From a virus: DNA of 64,000 nucleotides. This document shows, one piece after another, positions 40,876 to 50,065 of the stretch. The stretch covers positions 248,001 to 312,000 of the IMG/VR virus record IMGVR_UViG_3300033182_000980, one strand, 5' to 3'. Every line of letters starts with the position of its first letter. Position 1 is the stretch's first letter. The translations under genes and the position numbers were made by a program. The notes beneath the pieces are model-generated. The model was given only the letters and a program-made list of their open reading frames with translations, did not search any database and had not been told where the DNA came from.

Positions 40876-42081
40876 TCATACCCCAAAGTAGTTATCTTGA
40901 TGCCATTTAGGTTCGGGTGCTTCCCCCTTACTCCAAATGAAGATAGGCTCACAGAATATATCTACCTTAGCCAGCTCATCGTTTAAGGAATGGTGATTAC
41001 CTGGCCTCTTAGACATACGATAGCCCATCACCCCCTCATAGGTTGCTCCTAGTGAGTCCATGTACTCAATCATAGGTTGGCACACCCTAACATCTCCATG
41101 TACTTTGTCGGAGATGTTTACACAGATACGACCTCCTTCTTCTAAAGCGTCCCAACACTTCTTGAGCGTTGGGTAGAGGAAACCTTTAAGCCAGTCATCT
41201 GTTTCTGGATATCGCTTCCAACTCTGTGTATCTTCTTGACTGTACTTTTCGGTATCAAAGTATGGTGGGCTGGTAAATACAAAATCAACTTTAACATCGG
41301 ATAGGTCAGCATCTTCCGCAGGGGAACAGATGAACCTCGTTTTCTTATTGGTGTTGCAATAAGCCTCTATCTGTCCATAAGGTTCATGGAGCTTGGTATT
41401 AGGGTCAATCCCGACATAAGACTCTGCATCAGAAGCTAAGAATCCGACTAACCGATCACCCCAACCCATAGAGAAATCTAGCACCCTTTTAGCTCCGAAG
41501 AAGTTATACATGGCTTTGGCTAGAGTAGGCTTGAACTGAGCCGGTATGTAATAAGACATATTAATGGCGTTATAGAGCATCTTGCTGTTAACCCCTTTCG
41601 ACCTATCGTATAGGGTGAAGAAGGGTCTTAGGAAGTATCTCTTGTCGCCCTTCATCCCTATGCGAGTCCATTGAGTGATGGCACTTTTATATTGTAGGTG
41701 GTCAACCTCTAAACGCATAGGCTCGGTGAACTGATTAGATACCTTGAGTCCTTTGTTATTAGGAGCGAAATAAAGATACTTACCTTGATAAGTATGAGAC
41801 TCATCTATCTCACAGCGTGGTAATCCCCATTCTCCCTCAATCGGAGTCATGTAATCAGATTGAACCTCTAGCCAGTCACGATGTACCTCTTGGGGAGTGT
41901 ACTTGGTATATGGGAAAGGCAGACCTTCAATCTTAGTAGATAAGTAAGTGATGATCTCATCACGAGTGAACTTATCTAGCATCTGTGACCATTCGTGAGG
42001 GGGTATAAAGATTTCTTGTCCTCTTACGACTTCATATTCTTCTATGTTGTCTTTGGCTTTCTTTTCATATTCAAAAAACAT
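40876..42081 (-). CDS. SPPY-type amino-methyltransferase-like protein, paralogue E
   Basis: 401 aa, near twin of paralogue C; the C-terminal half is almost the same, including KRPGNHHSLNDEL near the end. Motifs DFSMGWGDRLVGFLASDA and FTSPPYFDTEKYS are intact. It starts within the last codons of the lipoprotein gene (11-base overlap, SD AGGAG). Recent duplication with C is likely. Confidence 0.8.
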   Translation of the reverse strand: MFFEYEKKAKDNIEEYEVVRGQEIFIPPHEWSQMLDKFTRDEIITYLSTKIEGLPFPYTKYTPQEVHRDWLEVQSDYMTPIEGEWGLPRCEIDESHTYQGKYLYFAPNNKGLKVSNQFTEPMRLEVDHLQYKSAITQWTRIGMKGDKRYFLRPFFTLYDRSKGVNSKMLYNAINMSYYIPAQFKPTLAKAMYNFFGAKRVLDFSMGWGDRLVGFLASDAESYVGIDPNTKLHEPYGQIEAYCNTNKKTRFICSPAEDADLSDVKVDFVFTSPPYFDTEKYSQEDTQSWKRYPETDDWLKGFLYPTLKKCWDALEEGGRICVNISDKVHGDVRVCQPMIEYMDSLGATYEGVMGYRMSKRPGNHHSLNDELAKVDIFCEPIFIWSKGEAPEPKWHQDNYFGV

Positions 42082-42907
42082 TCATTCTCCTAAAAATAGT
42101 CCTACATTGAGGCAGACTTTCCCTGCGTTCTTTACAGGTATTATACTTATATTGAAGCCCATTTAACCTGTCTCTTTCTCTCCACAGATCACCCCTCTCC
42201 TCTCTACAAGTTTCGTTTTCTGCTACTTGTTGCTCTCTCTCTTTATGTCTGCCTTCTATATTGGCTTGCAGGACTTGTAGCTCTTCTTTCAATCTAGCAA
42301 GTTCCACTCGTATTTCTTCTTCTTCATCGGGATCGACACTAGACTTGTTTGGTGAGTAAACAGGCATCTCTAGCACCCCGAACCTTTCAGTGAAAACATC
42401 TCTCTGTCCGTTGTAGTAGAGGTTGGTGAAAGACACCCCTTGTCGATCACCGTTAAGGTTGTAGAACCTCACCGTCTCGTCTAAATCTACGATCAAGGCT
42501 TTTTCTTCTCTGAGCCTACCAGTCTGTGTGGACTCAACCTGACCCTCAAAGACCACACCTCTATCTTCGGTATAAGCCAGAACAACTGACACATAAGGGA
42601 GTGAATACTGAATACCCCTATCTGCCTCTTGTGTTCTCACAGCAATATGCTGTTGGAGGTCATCTTCTTGAGTTAACCACCCCATGAGTTCTTCATCATA
42701 AATAATATGTGGCACTCTTGAACAGGACATACTGTCAGCCTGTCTCTTCAGAGATGCGATTTGTTCCGAGAAATCCTCGTGTGTGATTGAGCAATCAACG
42801 CTAGTTCGAGCTTTGGTTCTCTCTACGACATCTCTCCAAGACTTTTCACATCTCTCTTTTAAGGTTGCACACCCAGAAAAGAGGAGGGCGAAAATCAGCA
42901 GACGCAT
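42071..42907 (-). CDS. Lipoprotein with C-terminal coiled coil, unknown
   Basis: 278 aa. MRLLIFALLFSGCATLKERC is a lipoprotein signal with lipobox LFSGC (Cys13). The middle is beta-rich; residues ~195-255 are a Glu/Arg-rich coiled coil. Six or more Cys suggest an oxidised, periplasmic protein. Its place inside a replication and modification operon is odd. It overlaps its neighbours by 1 and 11 bases. Function unknown; a surface-exclusion role is possible but unsupported. Confidence 0.65.
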   Translation of the reverse strand: MRLLIFALLFSGCATLKERCEKSWRDVVERTKARTSVDCSITHEDFSEQIASLKRQADSMSCSRVPHIIYDEELMGWLTQEDDLQQHIAVRTQEADRGIQYSLPYVSVVLAYTEDRGVVFEGQVESTQTGRLREEKALIVDLDETVRFYNLNGDRQGVSFTNLYYNGQRDVFTERFGVLEMPVYSPNKSSVDPDEEEEIRVELARLKEELQVLQANIEGRHKEREQQVAENETCREERGDLWRERDRLNGLQYKYNTCKERRESLPQCRTIFRRMNVF

Positions 42908-44433
42908 TACAGATCCATTAGTGCGTCTAATGGATCATCAAAGACCTCTGTCTTTTTATCCTTGTTCTTGTAGGTGGTGTTCGTTTGGAACTGCAAAGGC
43001 ATATTCATAATGCGACCATAAGGCCAGACGATTTGAGCATCAAACTCCTCAAAGGGAGCTTGGTCACGAGACTTGAGGCATTGATACTTGACCATGCTAT
43101 TCTCACGCTTGTCATCTCCGTACCATGATGAGATAACCACATCTGCCGAACGCTCTGCTTCATTGGCATAGCTCAAGTGCGTGAGGTTGTATGATCCACC
43201 ATTCTTCTCGGCAGACTTGTACCCCTCACGACTGATTTGGAATAGACAGAGGACAGGAATACCCTCACCTCGATTGAAGCCTAGAGCAGTCTTTTTAAGA
43301 TCACGAATGACCTCATTCAATCGGTCTGTAGTCGAGGCAACCCATTTACGAGGAGATACCAAGAGAGCGTGGTCAACAACCATCATCTTGAATGGTGTTT
43401 TCTGATAAAGAAGCTCGGCACGAGTCCGAATGTTCTCTACTGTGAAGTCAAGTACATCTGGATCAGCCACCTCAATATGGATTGACCCATAAGTACCTTG
43501 CTTCATCCCATCGTCAAGGTCTTTGATGACTTCTTTCATAAAGGACATCTCATCCTCGTTCAGCTCACCCTTTTTAATCTTAGAAGGCTCGATACCTGCG
43601 TCTGTTTGCCCTTGTTGGATGCCAAGGGCGATACGCTTCTCTCGGAACTTGGGGTGCATGGAATGGTAGACATAGATGATGCGTCTACATTGAGGATAGT
43701 GCATCTCAAGTGAGAAGTAGAGGGTGCTTGTTCCACCATAGACTGCTTGGTTATACACCCAATTAAGAGATGAGGTTGACTTGAGGTGTCCTGTAAACGC
43801 CGCCATGATGTAAAGCTCTTTACGCTTGAACCCACCGATAGCGTTGTCGATGATCTGTAGACCAGTTTGTGGTCTGATGTCTGTGGTCGCATTTTTAGTG
43901 CGTTCGTATTCCTCCCAAAAGTCTGAACCATCACCTAAGATTTCTCCACCGATACGAGAACCGAATGTCGGGGTGTTGATCTTAGCGATCTCATTTAAGA
44001 GGAAGTTGCCAGCATCTCTTGAGCCTTTGAGGATCTTCTTTTCCCTACCCTCTTTGACCTCTAGTCCTGCACGAGCGATGACTTTAGCATCTGCCATGAC
44101 AGACGCTAGTCGAGTCATGCGTCCTTCTTCTACTCGCCTCTCAATGAGCGAGATGAAGTCTCCTCGATATGACACAGGTCGGTTAGCGATCTGTTGGATA
44201 CGGTCAGCTTCATCAAAAGACTGATTCTCTTCAAAGTGTTCTCGGACAGATTGTTGTGAGGGTAAGTGTCCGTGTTTGAGGGTGAAGTCCTCAACATACT
44301 CAAAGACATTGATCTCGGCGGGTAAGTCAAAGCGTAGTACCGACTCTTTAAGAGCACAGTAGTTTTGGAACATGAGCTTGGGGTCATCCCCTCTAGGTTC
44401 ATCAGGGAGTATGCTTCGTAATATATCACTCAT
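42907..44433 (-). CDS. Replicative DNA helicase, DnaB-like
   Basis: 508 aa. The RecA-like C-terminal domain has an atypical Walker A (AAFTGHLKSTSSLNW, against the usual G-x4-GK[ST]; Leu replaces the Gly before Lys), the FSLEMHYPQCRRI segment after it, Walker B MMVVDHALLVS and the CLFQISREG sensor region. The N-terminal ~170 residues are a helical DnaB-type domain. It overlaps the loader-like gene by ATGA and the lipoprotein gene by TAATG. Probably unwinds DNA for the family A polymerase. Confidence 0.85.
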   Translation of the reverse strand: MSDILRSILPDEPRGDDPKLMFQNYCALKESVLRFDLPAEINVFEYVEDFTLKHGHLPSQQSVREHFEENQSFDEADRIQQIANRPVSYRGDFISLIERRVEEGRMTRLASVMADAKVIARAGLEVKEGREKKILKGSRDAGNFLLNEIAKINTPTFGSRIGGEILGDGSDFWEEYERTKNATTDIRPQTGLQIIDNAIGGFKRKELYIMAAFTGHLKSTSSLNWVYNQAVYGGTSTLYFSLEMHYPQCRRIIYVYHSMHPKFREKRIALGIQQGQTDAGIEPSKIKKGELNEDEMSFMKEVIKDLDDGMKQGTYGSIHIEVADPDVLDFTVENIRTRAELLYQKTPFKMMVVDHALLVSPRKWVASTTDRLNEVIRDLKKTALGFNRGEGIPVLCLFQISREGYKSAEKNGGSYNLTHLSYANEAERSADVVISSWYGDDKRENSMVKYQCLKSRDQAPFEEFDAQIVWPYGRIMNMPLQFQTNTTYKNKDKKTEVFDDPLDALMDL

Positions 44434-45137
44434 AGTTTAACTCGCTTGTGCGATCCCATATTAGATACGCTTTTCTTATTTGTTGATCGAGAGGAGGAAC
44501 GACTCGAAGAAGTCTTTTCATTAAGATTTATACGATCCCAAGGAAGAATGGTGTCCTCTAAAAGACGACTCCACGCAATATGTCCTTCTTCAAGAGGCTT
44601 GTCTGGATCAATAATCAACCAAGTGGGCTTCTTGAGGTGTTCTCGGATCTCGATAGTCTCGGTTACAACCTCGGACATAGCCGCGTTTCGTGCGACTTTT
44701 GTACCAAGCCGAATGACCATCAGATAAGGTGCTTCAGCGAGATCGTCCAAAGAGTAGACCTTTAAGTCTCGCTGAAAGTCTGGATCAGCGATGTCTTTGC
44801 CTTGAATCATCATAGACCCAAGCCAAGCTGACATCAGCGTGTGATCTCCGATGACCTTAACGAACAGGTTTGGGTTTCTCATATTCCCAAGAGCTGATCT
44901 TAGGTGTAGCCTTAGTTGGTCTGTGGTCGCTGTGATGACAAGGTTCTTAGAAATCTTACCATTAAGCATAGAACGCTTTCGTATCGGGGCAACGCTCAGA
45001 TAGTTCCATGCCCTTTCTGCTTGCTCGTCAATCGCTTTATCAATAACGCAATCGCATTGGATGGCTTGAGGCATACCCATGTGTCCGTCATCGGTTTGGG
45101 TGTAGCCTAATCCACCACATTTTTTACATTCACTCAT
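44430..45137 (-). CDS. Helicase-loader-like protein with N-terminal zinc motif
   Basis: 235 aa. C-x2-C-GG near residues 4-8 and C28/C30 form a likely zinc knuckle (DnaJ-like CGGLGY), a feature of some DnaC/DnaI-type loaders. A Rossmann-like region (VKVIGDHTLMSAWLGSMM; TWLIIDPDKPLEEG) follows, but no Walker A is visible, so ATPase activity is doubtful. The Ser/Arg/Lys-rich tail is probably disordered. Direct coupling to the DnaB gene supports the loader role. A CCCCTTAT-like element with CATATAA lies upstream (45166-45186). Confidence 0.55.
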   Translation of the reverse strand: MSECKKCGGLGYTQTDDGHMGMPQAIQCDCVIDKAIDEQAERAWNYLSVAPIRKRSMLNGKISKNLVITATTDQLRLHLRSALGNMRNPNLFVKVIGDHTLMSAWLGSMMIQGKDIADPDFQRDLKVYSLDDLAEAPYLMVIRLGTKVARNAAMSEVVTETIEIREHLKKPTWLIIDPDKPLEEGHIAWSRLLEDTILPWDRINLNEKTSSSRSSSRSTNKKSVSNMGSHKRVKL

Positions 45138-45165
45138 AGTCTTGCTGACCTCCTTTGGTTATTCA

Positions 45166-45186
45166 TTATATGAATAAGGAGGCAAC
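45166..45186 (-). promoter_or_regulatory. Promoter-like element of the CCCCTTAT/CATATAA type
   Basis: The minus strand reads GTTGCCTCCTTATTCATATAA, close to GTAACCCCTTAATCATATAA at 17139-17158. It lies 30 bases before the loader-like gene and starts within 2 bases of the end of paralogue F. Confidence 0.4.
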
Positions 45187-45187
45187 T

Positions 45188-46354
45188 TTATACGCCAAAA
45201 AAATTATCTTGTTGCCACTTGGGTTCGGGGGGGTTAGACCCCTTACTCCAAACAAAAATAGGTTCCGCTACATTCTCCTTTACACCCTGTCGTGGAGATA
45301 GCGGATAGCCAATCGAACCTTCATAGGTTAAACCTAAAGACCTAGCGTGTTCTAAAAGAGGAGTGCTGACCACCACTTTCTTCCCTTTCCACATGAAGTC
45401 GCTGATGTTAATCGCTATCCTCCCATTCTCTTTTAGAGACTCCACTATGAGTGAGACGGTCTTGAGTAAAAACTCATTTAGCCACAGGTCAAAGTCTTGA
45501 TAGCGGGAAGAAGACTGGGTGTCCTCATCGGAGTAAATCTCTAGGTTGAAGTATGGTGGGGATGTGAAAACGAAGTCATACTCAAGCGATGAGAAGTCCA
45601 CATCTTCCGAGGGGGAGCAGAGAAGCCTAACCTCTTTATCGGGAGCATACGCATTATGTATCTGACGATAAGGTTCATGTAGCTTAGTGTTAGGGTCTAT
45701 CCCTATGTAAGATTCAGCATCCGAGGCTAAGAAGCCGACAAGCCGATCACCCCAACCAGCCGAGAAATCTAAGACGCTCTTAGCTCCGAAAAAGTCATAC
45801 AGGTGCTTTGCACAGTTGGGCTTAAACTGTGTGAGCGTTCGTATGGTTCTTTCATTTGAGAAGGCGTGTATGATTGAGCTTCTGCTCAACTTAGGCTTCA
45901 TAAAGAGTCCTGTTAGTCTTGAGAAGTCATTTTCTTTTCTTTTACCTTGTTCCCAGTAATCTATGGGAGATAGGCCATTTGAGTATCTCCCCTCATGTCT
46001 TGCCTTGATCATGTACTTGCTAGACAACCGATTATAAATAGAAGTGTTTGGTGAAAGTTGTAAGTAAGACCCTTTGTAGAGAGGGTCGGTGTCGGAGTAA
46101 AGGCTTACCCAAGGTCCTTTGATGATCTGTGGTTTGTCATTCTTCAAACTGCGGAAGAGGCTGTTTAGGTCGCAGTTGATCTCTGCAAATGGGAAAGGTG
46201 AGTCAAGCTCTATAACCTTGTCTCGTATGAAGACTAAGACATCTTTCCTATCGTAGTTGTCTTTAATGTACTCCCAATCTTCTTTAGGGCAGTATGGGAA
46301 TCCATCTTTTGACCCTATCAATCCCCCAAGGGTTTTATCGACCTCAAAGAACAT
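45188..46354 (-). CDS. SPPY-type amino-methyltransferase-like protein, paralogue F
   Basis: 388 aa from ATG 46354 (MFFEVDKTLGGLIG); the longer frame overlaps paralogue G and lacks the family start. Motifs DFSAGWGDRLVGFLASDA and FTSPPYFNLEIYSDEDTQSS are intact (Asn for Asp after SPPYF). It is the most divergent copy in the N-terminal half. The SD GGGG lies in the FFGV end of paralogue G. It ends DNFFGV. Confidence 0.8.
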   Translation of the reverse strand: MFFEVDKTLGGLIGSKDGFPYCPKEDWEYIKDNYDRKDVLVFIRDKVIELDSPFPFAEINCDLNSLFRSLKNDKPQIIKGPWVSLYSDTDPLYKGSYLQLSPNTSIYNRLSSKYMIKARHEGRYSNGLSPIDYWEQGKRKENDFSRLTGLFMKPKLSRSSIIHAFSNERTIRTLTQFKPNCAKHLYDFFGAKSVLDFSAGWGDRLVGFLASDAESYIGIDPNTKLHEPYRQIHNAYAPDKEVRLLCSPSEDVDFSSLEYDFVFTSPPYFNLEIYSDEDTQSSSRYQDFDLWLNEFLLKTVSLIVESLKENGRIAINISDFMWKGKKVVVSTPLLEHARSLGLTYEGSIGYPLSPRQGVKENVAEPIFVWSKGSNPPEPKWQQDNFFGV

Positions 46355-46355
46355 A

Positions 46356-47570
46356 CTAAACCCCGAAAAAGTTGTCTTGGTTATACTTAGGTTCGGGTGC
46401 TTCCCCTTTAGACCAAATGAAAATAGGTTCAGAAGATGTGTTCTTCTCGCCATTGGGTAAGGGTCTATTTGAAAGACCATACCCTATCACCCCCTCATAA
46501 GTCGCACCTAGCGATTCCATATGTTTGAGTAAATCTTTACAGATGAACACCTTAAAATTAGGGTTGTCTGATATGTTGATCGCAATCCGACCTCCTACTT
46601 TAAGGCTTTGATATACCTTAGTAAGCGTCTTAAAAAGAAACCCATCTAACCACAGATCAAGATTGGGGTATCTGATGATTGATTGAGTCTCTTCTTTTGT
46701 GTAGGACTCTATGTTAAAGTAAGGGGGTGAGGTTAAAACAAAGTCATAATCTAGCTCGGTATAATCGACATCTTCTGCGGGGCTACAGATAAAGTTTGCT
46801 TCTTTTCCGGTGCCACAAAACTCATGTATCTGTTGATAAGGTTCATGTAGCTTTGTATTAGGGTCAATCCCGATATACGAGTCGGCATTAGACGCATGAA
46901 ATCCAACCAAACGATCACCCCATCCAGCACAAAAATCTAAGATCCTCTTAGCCCCGAAGAAGTCATAAATGCCTTTAGCTGTAGAGGGTTTAAATTGAGA
47001 TACCGAACCACAGCCTAGCCGACCCGCAGTATATACTGCATCTTTGTTTAGTTTGTCGTTGAGGAATACAAACGCACTTAAAAAGTTCAGAGTAGGTGAA
47101 TCGTACTGTGAGGGATGAAACTCATCTTGTTTCATGTGATTCCATACACCAACTATACCCTCATACTTACCCGCCCTCCGTTGGTTTTGAGCTTTTAATC
47201 TTTCCTCGTGTGTGAACTGATCAGAGATTTTTGTTCCAGCAACGGCCGAAAAGACCCATTGGTTACCTTTATATGTGAAGTCTTTAATCTCACACTTTTG
47301 AGTGCTCCACTCCCTCTCAACAGGGGAGTAGTAGCTAGACTTTAACTGATTGAACAGAGCTTTGCACTCGATACGAGAAAAGGTCTTCAAAGGAAAGTCT
47401 ATTTGGTGCTCATGGATTAGCTTGTAGATATGAACATATATCTGTTTTCGTGCAAACTTTGCTTTGATCTCATCAAAGTCTTCCTTACAAACTTCAAAGA
47501 ATCCATCTTTTATCCACACATAATCATCTAGGGAGGTTCTTACCTGTTTTTTTTCATAGTCAAAGAACAT
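46356..47570 (-). CDS. SPPY-type amino-methyltransferase-like protein, paralogue G
   Basis: 404 aa. Motifs DFCAGWGDRLVGFHASNA and LTSPPYFNIESYTKEETQS are intact. Closest to paralogue A beside the DNA polymerase. It starts directly after the SNF2 helicase stop (TAAATG), with SD AAGG in that gene's last codons. Confidence 0.8.
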   Translation of the reverse strand: MFFDYEKKQVRTSLDDYVWIKDGFFEVCKEDFDEIKAKFARKQIYVHIYKLIHEHQIDFPLKTFSRIECKALFNQLKSSYYSPVEREWSTQKCEIKDFTYKGNQWVFSAVAGTKISDQFTHEERLKAQNQRRAGKYEGIVGVWNHMKQDEFHPSQYDSPTLNFLSAFVFLNDKLNKDAVYTAGRLGCGSVSQFKPSTAKGIYDFFGAKRILDFCAGWGDRLVGFHASNADSYIGIDPNTKLHEPYQQIHEFCGTGKEANFICSPAEDVDYTELDYDFVLTSPPYFNIESYTKEETQSIIRYPNLDLWLDGFLFKTLTKVYQSLKVGGRIAINISDNPNFKVFICKDLLKHMESLGATYEGVIGYGLSNRPLPNGEKNTSSEPIFIWSKGEAPEPKYNQDNFFGV

Positions 47571-49172
47571 TTACTTAACCTTAATAATGTCTCGTGCGTC
47601 ATCGAGTAGACCATCAAACAGGTCAGCAATCTCGGACTGACCAACCTCAAGTACAGCGTCATCTTCTCCGTCCTCTTTTAGACGCTTACCTAAGACAGCT
47701 TCAATGAGGTTCATCTTAGCCTTAAGGGTTTTCATAACCCTCTCGTCAATGGTCTTGGGGGCACAGATATGGTAGCTATAGACCTTATCGTGAATAGACC
47801 CGATACGAATCATTCTACCGATGATCTGCAAGTAATCACCAGCAGACCAAGGGGTATCGAAGAAGATAACAGCCTTAGCAAGTTGAAGATTTACACCCTC
47901 TGCCGCCGCCATTGTAATGAGGCAAACCTTAGTGTCGCTCTCTGGATCTTGGAAAGCCTTCTGACTTGCAAGCCTTTCTTCTCCAGACTCTGCCCCTGTG
48001 ATACGACAAGTCTTGATCTTCTTGCTCTCGATTTCTGCTTCGAGGATGTCTACCATGCCCCTAAAGCGAGAGAAGATGATGACCTTTTCACCCTCAAGCT
48101 CATTCTCTAAGAGATCAAGCAAGGTTTCGAGTTTACCAGAGTCTCCGTCACAATCGACAAGTGCTGGATGGTTTACGATTTGTTGACAGATCGTGACTGC
48201 TGTGAGCTTGGTTACCTCACGCTCCATCATCTCACCAGTCTCTGGATCAATGTACTCAAGCAACCCCTCAAGAGCTTCGGCATATTTGTTTTTCTGTTGC
48301 TTGCTCAAGTCGCAGTTTACAACCTTTGTTGTAAGAGGGGGCAACTCCTGTGCAACCTCATGCTTAGGGCGACCTAAGAAATAAGGGTCGATGTGTTCCC
48401 TAAATGCTTCGATGTCTCGCTTACGGTGTCCAACTACGATTTGAATACGCCTACGAGAACCAGGGATAGGTTGATCTCTAGTGATGCAATACTCACGCAT
48501 GAAGTGGGTCTTTGTGGAGAACAGGTGAGGTACAGTCACTTTATAGATCGCCCATGCTTCCATGAGTCGGTTCTTAATGATGGTCGCTGATAAAGACCAT
48601 ACACGCTCGGCTGAACCCGCGAGATGCTTACAGACTTGGTGGACTTGAGAGCGATCATTCTTAAAGGCTGTCGCTTCATCAAAGATCATCACATGACCTG
48701 TGATGTCTTGGAGATGTTGGAAATCTTGAACTGCTGTCCGATAACCCATAATGAGAGCTTTAGGGCCTTCATAAGCCTTGAACTCATTGTGGATCTTCTC
48801 ACGCTTCTTCTTTGTGCCTAGACACTTAAAGACTTTAACCCCTGTAGTGAACTTATCGAACTCGGATTCCCATTGTCCGACAGCCGACTTGGTAGTGCAG
48901 ATGAGAGCAGGTATGTCGGGTCGCTTGTCCCATAGGTAAGAGAGTGTAGCGATAGTCTGTAAGGTCTTACCCAGACCAGTATCATCACCAAGCACGAACC
49001 GAGGCATGGCGAGTAAGTGCAACACGCCTTGTATCTGATACTGTCTTAGCTTTAGCTCAACTCCATTAGGGAGATGCGAGTTAAGGATCTTACAGGCTGG
49101 TGGAGTCAGATCATCTTTAACTCTGATCTCCCTGAGCTTTTCAATTGTAGCGAGTAGTTTCTTGTTGTCCAT
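47571..49172 (-). CDS. SNF2-family helicase / DNA translocase
   Basis: 533 aa, both RecA-like lobes. Motif I GDDTGLGKTLQTIATL, motif Ia region ALICTTKSAVGQWESEF, motif II IFDEATAFKN (DEAT), motif III SLSATIIKNR, motif IV KVIIFSRFRGM, motif V AAAEGVNLQLAKAVIFFD and motif VI QIIGRMIRIGS are all present. No extra nuclease or methyltransferase domain, so it is not a restriction subunit by itself. It heads the leftward operon, with CATATAA at 49206-49214 upstream. Probable role: DNA remodelling in replication or recombination, like phage UvsW-type helicases. Confidence 0.95.
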   Translation of the reverse strand: MDNKKLLATIEKLREIRVKDDLTPPACKILNSHLPNGVELKLRQYQIQGVLHLLAMPRFVLGDDTGLGKTLQTIATLSYLWDKRPDIPALICTTKSAVGQWESEFDKFTTGVKVFKCLGTKKKREKIHNEFKAYEGPKALIMGYRTAVQDFQHLQDITGHVMIFDEATAFKNDRSQVHQVCKHLAGSAERVWSLSATIIKNRLMEAWAIYKVTVPHLFSTKTHFMREYCITRDQPIPGSRRRIQIVVGHRKRDIEAFREHIDPYFLGRPKHEVAQELPPLTTKVVNCDLSKQQKNKYAEALEGLLEYIDPETGEMMEREVTKLTAVTICQQIVNHPALVDCDGDSGKLETLLDLLENELEGEKVIIFSRFRGMVDILEAEIESKKIKTCRITGAESGEERLASQKAFQDPESDTKVCLITMAAAEGVNLQLAKAVIFFDTPWSAGDYLQIIGRMIRIGSIHDKVYSYHICAPKTIDERVMKTLKAKMNLIEAVLGKRLKEDGEDDAVLEVGQSEIADLFDGLLDDARDIIKVK

Positions 49173-49219
49173 ATAAGTGAACCCTCCTTTGGGTGTGGGA
49201 TGTACTTATATGATTTTAC

Positions 49220-49969
49220 CTACCCCTCAAATAAGTACCTAAGCAATCTAGTATATTCTACATTGAACTCAACATTATGGAGCGTTAAAAACTCAACTCG
49301 AATGGTACGGATCGGTATGTCTCCCGATGCGACCCATACCTTAGACCACACTTTACTCGACCAGTAAATGTGGCAGTATTTACAGATCTTATAGAGAGTT
49401 TTGTAAGCTACCTTTTCTTCTTGGTAAGTGATGTCCGACACCTTTTCTTCGTGGTGCATTAGTCCAGAAATCTTACCTAAGATGCGAGCTTCTGTGGAAA
49501 TCCTAAACATATATGTGGGGAACTTACCATAGGTGAACATATACCATACGAGCTGTTCTTCACGCTCTGTGGTGGTATTGGACTTAATGATCTTAGTGAT
49601 ATGGTCAAGACCTTTGCTCACAAGCTGATCTAGCTTCCCGCTGATCCTCATTGTCCTTCTTCTGATTTCTTGTTGCTCTTTCTTCGTCCAAGTCGCTTTT
49701 TTCTTCCTACTAGGGAAGTAGTCGTCTGTCTCTTTCTTACAATGAGGTGATCCTGGCTTCTTGTACTTACAATAAATCGACCAAGCCACAGCCCATGCTT
49801 TGCCCTCGTCTTTCTCTTTTTGCTTCTCCATGATCTCCTCTACTTTATCATGGACATAAGCTGGTACATTCTTGTTTCTCTCTTTTTTGTCTGCCGATCT
49901 CTCGGCATTACGCATGGGAGAGAAAGACGAATAACCCCCATAAGATTTCTCATTTGATGTAAATGACAT
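49220..49969 (-). CDS. Unknown 249-aa basic protein with CKYK-GS-HC motif
   Basis: Start ATG 49969 (MSFTSNEKSYGGYSS), SD GCGAGGT. AWAVAWSIYCKYKKPGSPHC near residues 56-75 is a motif I have seen in many phage proteins without assigned function; the Cys/His could bind metal. The rest is basic and helical. It diverges from the tail tube gene. Confidence 0.65.
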   Translation of the reverse strand: MSFTSNEKSYGGYSSFSPMRNAERSADKKERNKNVPAYVHDKVEEIMEKQKEKDEGKAWAVAWSIYCKYKKPGSPHCKKETDDYFPSRKKKATWTKKEQQEIRRRTMRISGKLDQLVSKGLDHITKIIKSNTTTEREEQLVWYMFTYGKFPTYMFRISTEARILGKISGLMHHEEKVSDITYQEEKVAYKTLYKICKYCHIYWSSKVWSKVWVASGDIPIRTIRVEFLTLHNVEFNVEYTRLLRYLFEG

Positions 49970-49986
49970 AGTACCTCGCATAGACT

Positions 49987-50003
49987 TTAATAGTTTGTTT
50001 ATA
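49987..50003 (+). promoter_or_regulatory. Late-type promoter for the tail module
   Basis: TTAATAGTTTGTTTATA, the best match to the late consensus, 63 bases before the tail tube start. The leader has SD AGGAGG and only a 4-bp possible pairing (GTCC/GGAC), so the masked-SD hairpin is absent here. Confidence 0.65.
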
Positions 50004-50065
50004 GTCCGATTATAAATGAATAACAAACTTTCCCTTAGCTCATGTCAATCATCTAGGAGGACATC

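Noticed and set aside
47571-49172. SNF2 gene plus methyltransferases as a restriction or DISARM-like defence system
   Set aside because: No nuclease, DUF1998 or phospholipase-type partner, and no specificity subunit. The helicase is coupled to replication genes and suits phage DNA metabolism.
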